Below, piece by piece: positions 3,300 through 7,479 of a stretch of DNA of 7,479 nucleotides. Under the pieces are notes generated by a model. It saw only the letters and a list, made by a program, of their open reading frames with translations, did no database searches and was not told the origin of the DNA. The translations under genes and the position numbers were made by a program. Source of the stretch: an uncultured Clostridia bacterium (lineage in GTDB: Bacteria; Bacillota; Clostridia; Christensenellales; UBA1242); assembly GCA_947631485.1 (NCBI GenBank), contig CANRLJ010000039.1, positions 1-7,479 of the forward strand. Direction: 5' to 3'. The first letter of the stretch is position 1. The number at the start of each line of letters is the position of its first letter.

Positions 3300-5471
3300 T
3301 TGTTTGCAAAAGTGATTATTGACCAAGATGCAAAGGCGTTGGACAGGGAGTTTGAATATGAAATCCCTGATGGTCTTGATGTCAAAGAGGGCATGAGAGT
3401 TGTTGTGCCTTTCGGAAACAGAAGTTTGCAAGGATTTGTGGTGGGCATCTCGGAGGAGTGCAGTTTTGACAAAGAAAAAGTCAAACCAATTTTGCGCACC
3501 ATAGAGGACTTTGCTGTCATCAAAAAAGAGATGTTGCAGTTGATGTTTTATATGGCGGACAAAATGCACCTCAAACTTGCCAGCATCTTGCGTCTGTTTT
3601 TACCAAGCGAAATGCGAACGGACAAAATCAGAGAACTCATTGTGAAAACCTGCGTCTTGGCAGAAAATTTTTCCATGCCATCAAACAGGGCAAAAAAGCA
3701 AATCGAAATTGTTGAATATTTGAAGGGATGCGGCTCGGAAAAGATGTCCGAACTTTCAAACCGCTTTGGCTATGCATCACTTTCGGCACTCATTAAAAAC
3801 GGCACGATTGTTGTGGAAGAACATCATCAAAACCGAACTCCAGAGTTTGACACACTTGAAAAAGTTGAGAGAAAACTTACGCCGCTGCAACAGAGGGCAG
3901 TGGACACCATCTCGGAAGACAAAACTTATCTTTTGCACGGAGTTACGGGCAGCGGCAAGACCGAAGTTTATATGAATTTGATTGAAAAACAACTTGCAAA
4001 AGGCAAGACTGCCATTATGCTTGTGCCAGAGATTTCGCTTACACCACAAGTTTTGGCAAATTTTAAGACGCGTTTTGGCGAGCAAGTTGCACTCATCCAC
4101 AGCGGACTTTCCGCCGGCGAACGCTTTGACGAGTGGAAGAGAATCTTCTTTGGCGAGGCAAAAGTGATTGTTGGGGCGCGCTCTGCCATCTTTTCACCAA
4201 TCGAAAATGTCGGAATTATCATCATTGACGAGGAGCATGAGCAAAGTTATGTGTCCGAAAGCAATCCGCGTTATGACACGCACGACATTGCCGAGTTTAG
4301 GAGAAAATACAACAACTGCACACTTGTTTTGGGCTCTGCCACACCTTCGATTGACAGTTACGCCAAGGCGATTGATGGGGAATATCAACTTGTCGAGATG
4401 CCTGTGCGCGTCAACGGCATGGAGATGCCAAAGATTGTTGTTGTGGACATGTTGATGGAGATGCGCCAGGGCAACAACAAAATATTTTCTATTCCGCTTT
4501 ATTACGAACTTAAAAACATCATTGAAAACAAAAAGCAGGCCATGATTTTCATAAACAGGCGTGGATTTTCTTCCTTTCAAAGATGCAGGCAGTGTGGATA
4601 TGTTGCAAAATGTTCTGATTGCGATGTGTCTTTGGTGTATCATGTGTATGAAAACCGCCTTAAATGTCATTATTGTGGCAAGCGTTTTAAGGCTCTTGAT
4701 GTTTGCCCAAGTTGTGGCAGCACCGACATAAAGCAGGGTGCAGTTGGAACGGAACGCGTGGTTGAGGAACTGAAAAAACTCTTTCCGGATGTTCCAATCT
4801 TCCGCATGGACAACGACACAACTTCACGAAAAAATGGTCACCGTGCAATATTAAACCAATTCAGAAACGCCAAACCTGGCATTTTGGTTGGCACGCAGAT
4901 GATTGCAAAAGGGCACGACTTTGAGGATGTGTTGCTTGTGGGGATTGTTGACGCCGACCAAAGTTTGTATCAGTCGGATTATCGCTCCATCGAGCGCACG
5001 TTTCAACTCATCACACAGGTTGCGGGCCGCGCCGGCAGAAGCAGTCAGCAGGGCAGGGTGATTTTGCAGACTTATAGCCCTCGCCATTTTGTTTATAGGT
5101 TTGCAACCAACTATGACTACAAAGGTTTCTTCAAAAAAGAGGCAAATCTGCGAAAAGTGACAAACTTTCCGCCTTATGCCAGAATTTTGAGGGTTTTGTT
5201 CTCACACGAGGACGAAAAAGTTGTTGCGCAGGAGTGCAAGTTGTGTTTTGGCAAAATAAAAGCCATAAAAGAACAGTATCCTGACGATTTTGTGTATTTG
5301 GATGTCATGAAAGCACCGCTAAACAAGATAAAAAACAAGTTTAGATATCAAATTTTGATGCGTTTTAAACTTGAAAAAGCGGACGAAATTGAGAAAAAAG
5401 TCTTTGAAACTGTTGACCCAAAGGCAAAATCCTCCGTCTTTTTTGAGGTTAATCCAAACAATTTGAGTTAG
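3300..5471 (+). CDS. priA: Primosomal protein N' (PriA replication-restart helicase)
   Basis: PriA is a superfamily 2 3'-to-5' DNA helicase that recognises stalled or collapsed forks and reloads the replicative helicase through the primosome. The 723-aa product is family length. The N-terminal DNA-binding domain (about 1-110) begins with the typical FAKVIID...LDREFEYEIP. The Walker A motif GVTGSGKT is at 214-221 (K220) and the DEEH box at 310-313. GSATPS follows near 350. Eight cysteines, in four CxxC pairs, bind two structural zincs (C429/C432, C438/C441, C456/C459, C469/C472). GTQMIAKGHDF (531-541) and QVAGRAGR (near 572-580) are the late helicase motifs. All key residues are present. It starts with TTG behind a good SD. 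def follows after 64 bases that contain a separate promoter, so read-through from priA is possible but not required. Confidence 0.97.
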   Translation: MFAKVIIDQDAKALDREFEYEIPDGLDVKEGMRVVVPFGNRSLQGFVVGISEECSFDKEKVKPILRTIEDFAVIKKEMLQLMFYMADKMHLKLASILRLFLPSEMRTDKIRELIVKTCVLAENFSMPSNRAKKQIEIVEYLKGCGSEKMSELSNRFGYASLSALIKNGTIVVEEHHQNRTPEFDTLEKVERKLTPLQQRAVDTISEDKTYLLHGVTGSGKTEVYMNLIEKQLAKGKTAIMLVPEISLTPQVLANFKTRFGEQVALIHSGLSAGERFDEWKRIFFGEAKVIVGARSAIFSPIENVGIIIIDEEHEQSYVSESNPRYDTHDIAEFRRKYNNCTLVLGSATPSIDSYAKAIDGEYQLVEMPVRVNGMEMPKIVVVDMLMEMRQGNNKIFSIPLYYELKNIIENKKQAMIFINRRGFSSFQRCRQCGYVAKCSDCDVSLVYHVYENRLKCHYCGKRFKALDVCPSCGSTDIKQGAVGTERVVEELKKLFPDVPIFRMDNDTTSRKNGHRAILNQFRNAKPGILVGTQMIAKGHDFEDVLLVGIVDADQSLYQSDYRSIERTFQLITQVAGRAGRSSQQGRVILQTYSPRHFVYRFATNYDYKGFFKKEANLRKVTNFPPYARILRVLFSHEDEKVVAQECKLCFGKIKAIKEQYPDDFVYLDVMKAPLNKIKNKFRYQILMRFKLEKADEIEKKVFETVDPKAKSSVFFEVNPNNLS

Positions 5472-5486
5472 GAAAGCACTTTGCGG

Positions 5487-5515
5487 TTGCAAAATTATTG
5501 TTTAAGATGTATAAT
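5487..5515 (+). promoter_or_regulatory. Promoter upstream of def
   Basis: The -35-like box is TTGCAA (5487-5492), the spacer 17 bp, and the -10 box a perfect TATAAT (5510-5515). Transcription would start near 5522, leaving a leader of about 14 bases that contains only the SD AGGAG (5525-5529). It probably drives def, fmt and rlmN together. Confidence 0.6.
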
Positions 5516-5535
5516 GCACCATATAGGAGATTTAG

Positions 5536-6012
5536 ATGGCAATTAGAAAAGTTGTTAAAATAGGCAATCAGACGCTGAGAAAAACATCAAAACCTGTCTT
5601 GCAGTTCGACGAAAATTTGTGGCAACTTCTTGATGACATGACCGCCACAATGATTGAAACAAAGGGCGTTGGAATTTCCGCAGTTCAGGTGGGAGTGCTT
5701 AGGCGCGCCATTGTTGTTCAACTTGAAGACGACAAGTTTTTGGAAATAATAAATCCTCAAATCATAAAGACAAGGGGCAAGGCAATTGAAAGTGAGGGCT
5801 GTTTGAGTGTGCCTGGCTTTTATTGTGATGTCGAAAGGCCAAAATATGTGAAAATCAGCGCCTACGACCGAAACGGAAACCCTTTTGAATTTGAAGCAAA
5901 GGACTACATCGCAAGGTGCGTCTGCCACGAGATTGACCACCTTAATGGAATACTTTTTGTTGACCTCACCGAAGAGGGAAGAGCATACAAAAAAAGCAAT
6001 GGGGTGGAGTAG
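5536..6012 (+). CDS. def: Peptide deformylase
   Basis: This metalloenzyme removes the formyl group from the N-terminal formyl-methionine of new proteins as they leave the ribosome. All three family motifs are present in the 158-aa product. Motif I is GVGISAVQVG (44-53), with Q51 for the oxyanion. Motif II is EGCLSVPG (87-94), where C89 is a metal ligand. Motif III is HEIDH (131-135), in which H131 and H135 bind the metal and E132 is catalytic. Motif I is slightly unusual: Ser replaces the first Ala of the common GVGLAAPQ form and Val replaces Pro/Thr. The length suits the shorter deformylases. The start at ATG 5536 is supported by AGGAG six bases upstream. The stop codon touches the fmt start, pairing the deformylase with the formylating enzyme. 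Confidence 0.97.
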   Translation: MAIRKVVKIGNQTLRKTSKPVLQFDENLWQLLDDMTATMIETKGVGISAVQVGVLRRAIVVQLEDDKFLEIINPQIIKTRGKAIESEGCLSVPGFYCDVERPKYVKISAYDRNGNPFEFEAKDYIARCVCHEIDHLNGILFVDLTEEGRAYKKSNGVE

Positions 6013-6927
6013 ATGAAGATTTTGTTTTTTGGAACTCCACTGTTTGCAGAAATTGTCTTAAAAAAACTTGTTGAAAGCAAGTTTGAGGTTGTTGGGGTTG
6101 TGTGTCAAGAGGACAAGCCGTCTGGAAGAGGAAACAAGATGACCTCGCCACACATCGTTTCCCTTGCAAAAGAATACAACTTGCCGGTCTATCAGTTTCC
6201 AAAACTTAAAGAGCATATAGAGGAATTTAAGAGTATTGATTTCGACCTCGGAGTGACGGCGTCTTATGGCAAAATTCTTCCAAAGAGCCTTTTGGAAATC
6301 ATGCCATGCGTCAATGTTCATCCATCATTGCTTCCAAAATATCGCGGGGCGACACCAATTCAGTCGGCACTTTTAAACGGCGACAAAGTCACCGGCGTGA
6401 CCATCATGAAGACGGAAGTTGGCATGGATGATGGCGACATATATCAGCAAAAAGAGGTTGAAATTTTGCCAGAAGAGGACTATTTGTCGCTTATGCCAAG
6501 GCTGGCGGACATTGGGGCAGACATGCTCATTGAAACGCTTACAAAAATTGAAAATGGCACTGCCACACGCACACCACAAAATCACGCAGATGCAACTTTT
6601 GTCAAGTTGATACAAAAAGAGGATGCTCTTCTTGATTTTTCTTCCTCTGCAAAAGTTTTGACAAACAAAGTCAGGGCATTTTGTGAAAATCCTGTCTGCT
6701 TTTTCTTTGTTGGCGGAGACAGAATCAAGGTGTATAAGGCAAAGCCTCTGCAAATGAGCACAGGCCTGGCTGCTGGGCAAATTGTTCCTGACAAAAAGCA
6801 CTTTCTTGTTCAAACCTCCGATGGTGTGCTTGAAATTTTGCGTTGTCAAGCACCAGGAGGAAAGATTTTGGATGCGGGCAGTTTTCTTAATGGATTTCAC
6901 TTTAAAAGTTTGACGGTGGACGCATGA
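6013..6927 (+). CDS. fmt: Methionyl-tRNA formyltransferase
   Basis: The enzyme transfers a formyl group from 10-formyltetrahydrofolate to Met-tRNA of the initiator, producing the substrate for translation initiation. The N-terminal catalytic domain opens with MKILFFGTPLFAEIVL. It carries the active-site segment VNVHPSLLPKYRGATPI (100-116) with N101 and H103, and GMDDGD (137-142) with D139. These match the N106, H108 and D144 triad of the E. coli enzyme by spacing. The C-terminal tRNA-binding domain runs from about residue 205 and includes NKVRAFCENP. The length of 304 aa is normal. The start abuts the def stop codon with no gap; GGAG (6006-6009) inside the end of def serves as SD. The TGA stop overlaps the rlmN ATG as ATGA, which indicates translational coupling. 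Confidence 0.97.
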   Translation: MKILFFGTPLFAEIVLKKLVESKFEVVGVVCQEDKPSGRGNKMTSPHIVSLAKEYNLPVYQFPKLKEHIEEFKSIDFDLGVTASYGKILPKSLLEIMPCVNVHPSLLPKYRGATPIQSALLNGDKVTGVTIMKTEVGMDDGDIYQQKEVEILPEEDYLSLMPRLADIGADMLIETLTKIENGTATRTPQNHADATFVKLIQKEDALLDFSSSAKVLTNKVRAFCENPVCFFFVGGDRIKVYKAKPLQMSTGLAAGQIVPDKKHFLVQTSDGVLEILRCQAPGGKILDAGSFLNGFHFKSLTVDA

Positions 6928-7479
6928 TTTTTGATATGACATTTTCGGAAATGCAAGAATATGTTGAAAGTTTGGGCGAGCAAAAATTTCGTGCCAAACA
7001 ACTTTTTGAGGCCGTCTATCTCTTCAAAAAATTGGAAGAAATTTCAAACTTGCCACAAAGTTTTAAGGAAAAAATAAAAAAAGACTATCTTTCATATGAG
7101 GTTGTGGCTCACCTTAAAAGCAAGGACGAAACGGAAAAAGTTGCAATTAAGTTTGCAGATGGAAGCATCGTTGAAAGCGTGCTTTTGAAATATAAATATG
7201 GCTACACAGTGTGTGTTTCCACTCAGGTTGGATGCAGGATGGGCTGCAAATTTTGTGCATCCACACTAAATGGCTTGCAAAGAAACCTCACGCCTGGCGA
7301 AATTTTGGCACAGGTGCTGTTTTTCAATTCCAGTTTGGGTGCAACCTTAAAAAGCAGAAAGATAACAAACATTGTGCTCATGGGCTGCGGCGAGCCTCTT
7401 GACAACTATGACAATGTCACAAAGTTTTTGAGGCTGGTTTCTGCACCAGAAGGAATAAACATAAGCCAAAGAAACATCT
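6924..7479 (+). CDS. rlmN: 23S rRNA/tRNA adenine-C2 methyltransferase RlmN, 5' part (runs off the window)
   Basis: RlmN is a radical-SAM enzyme that methylates C2 of A2503 in 23S rRNA and A37 in some tRNAs. The 185 complete codons seen include the N-terminal accessory domain (about 1-90; EQKFRAKQLFEAVY). CVSTQVGCRMGCKFCAS holds the 4Fe-4S ligands C104, C108 and C111. C97, seven residues before the cluster, matches the E. coli C118 position used in resolving the methyl-enzyme intermediate. GEP follows in LMGCGEPLDN. The second reactive cysteine (E. coli C355) lies beyond the window. ATG 6924 overlaps the fmt stop by four bases, with GGTGGA just upstream. Later ATGs at codons 5 and 10 are possible but less well placed. 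In B. subtilis rsmB sits between fmt and rlmN; here it does not. Confidence 0.95.
   Translation, partial: MIFDMTFSEMQEYVESLGEQKFRAKQLFEAVYLFKKLEEISNLPQSFKEKIKKDYLSYEVVAHLKSKDETEKVAIKFADGSIVESVLLKYKYGYTVCVSTQVGCRMGCKFCASTLNGLQRNLTPGEILAQVLFFNSSLGATLKSRKITNIVLMGCGEPLDNYDNVTKFLRLVSAPEGINISQRNI

Noticed and set aside
4194..4670. Long minus-strand open frame (158 codons) inside priA
   Set aside because: It lies wholly within the helicase core of priA, has no SD or promoter, and its sequence shows no domain.
6925..6927. TGA as a tryptophan codon (Mollicutes-type code 4), suggested by the AT-rich composition
   Set aside because: TGA ends fmt exactly at the family's usual length and overlaps the rlmN ATG; tryptophans throughout are TGG.
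6373..6942. Minus-strand open frame of 189 codons over the fmt gene
   Set aside because: fmt has every catalytic motif in the plus strand; the antisense frame is a by-product of its codon usage.
7211..7402. Plus-strand open frame of 63 codons near the end of the window
   Set aside because: It is out of frame inside rlmN, whose radical-SAM cysteines are read in the correct frame.

Overview
The window reads as chromosomal DNA of a low-GC, Firmicutes-type bacterium, probably an uncultured clostridial lineage. The evidence is AT-rich spacers, Shine-Dalgarno (SD) sites of the AGGAG type, sigma-A-like promoters often carrying a TGn extended -10, TTG/GTG start codons, and the priA-def-fmt-rlmN gene order known from Firmicutes. 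TGA ends fmt and tryptophan is TGG, so the standard bacterial code applies. The species assignment is inference; no search was possible.

Layout. A tRNA-Glu(UUC) gene on the minus strand (1-74) is divergent from comF (176-1009), a zinc-ribbon/phosphoribosyltransferase protein. An isolated gene for a small two-helix, TrbC/VirB2-pilin-like membrane protein follows (1227-1658), with its own promoter, leader hairpin, strong SD and terminator. From 1739 to 2172 there is no credible gene: two long hairpins, then a cluster of whole and broken copies of a ~54-bp near-palindromic repeat. A putative lipoprotein gene of unknown function (2209-2703) comes next, followed by a second cluster of the same repeat in opposite orientation (2718-2878). 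rpoZ (RNA polymerase omega, 2971-3171) has its own promoter and a clear terminator. A housekeeping block then runs to the end: priA (3300-5471), def (5536-6012), fmt (6013-6927) and the 5' part of rlmN (6924 to the window edge).

How the genes work together. def and fmt are the paired removal and addition of the N-formyl group of initiator methionine. fmt formylates Met-tRNAi and def deformylates the nascent chain. The two genes abut, and fmt overlaps rlmN by four bases, so they probably share an mRNA starting at a promoter just upstream of def. priA restarts replication forks and rlmN methylates 23S rRNA and tRNA. Compared with the Bacillus subtilis order (gmk-rpoZ-coaBC-priA-def-fmt-rsmB-rlmN), coaBC and rsmB are absent from their usual places.

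No complete novel defence or mobile system is visible. The most unusual parts are the inverted repeat clusters bracketing the lipoprotein gene, the orphan pilin-like gene, and palindromes placed on the promoters or ribosome binding sites of priA, rpoZ and the pilin-like gene.
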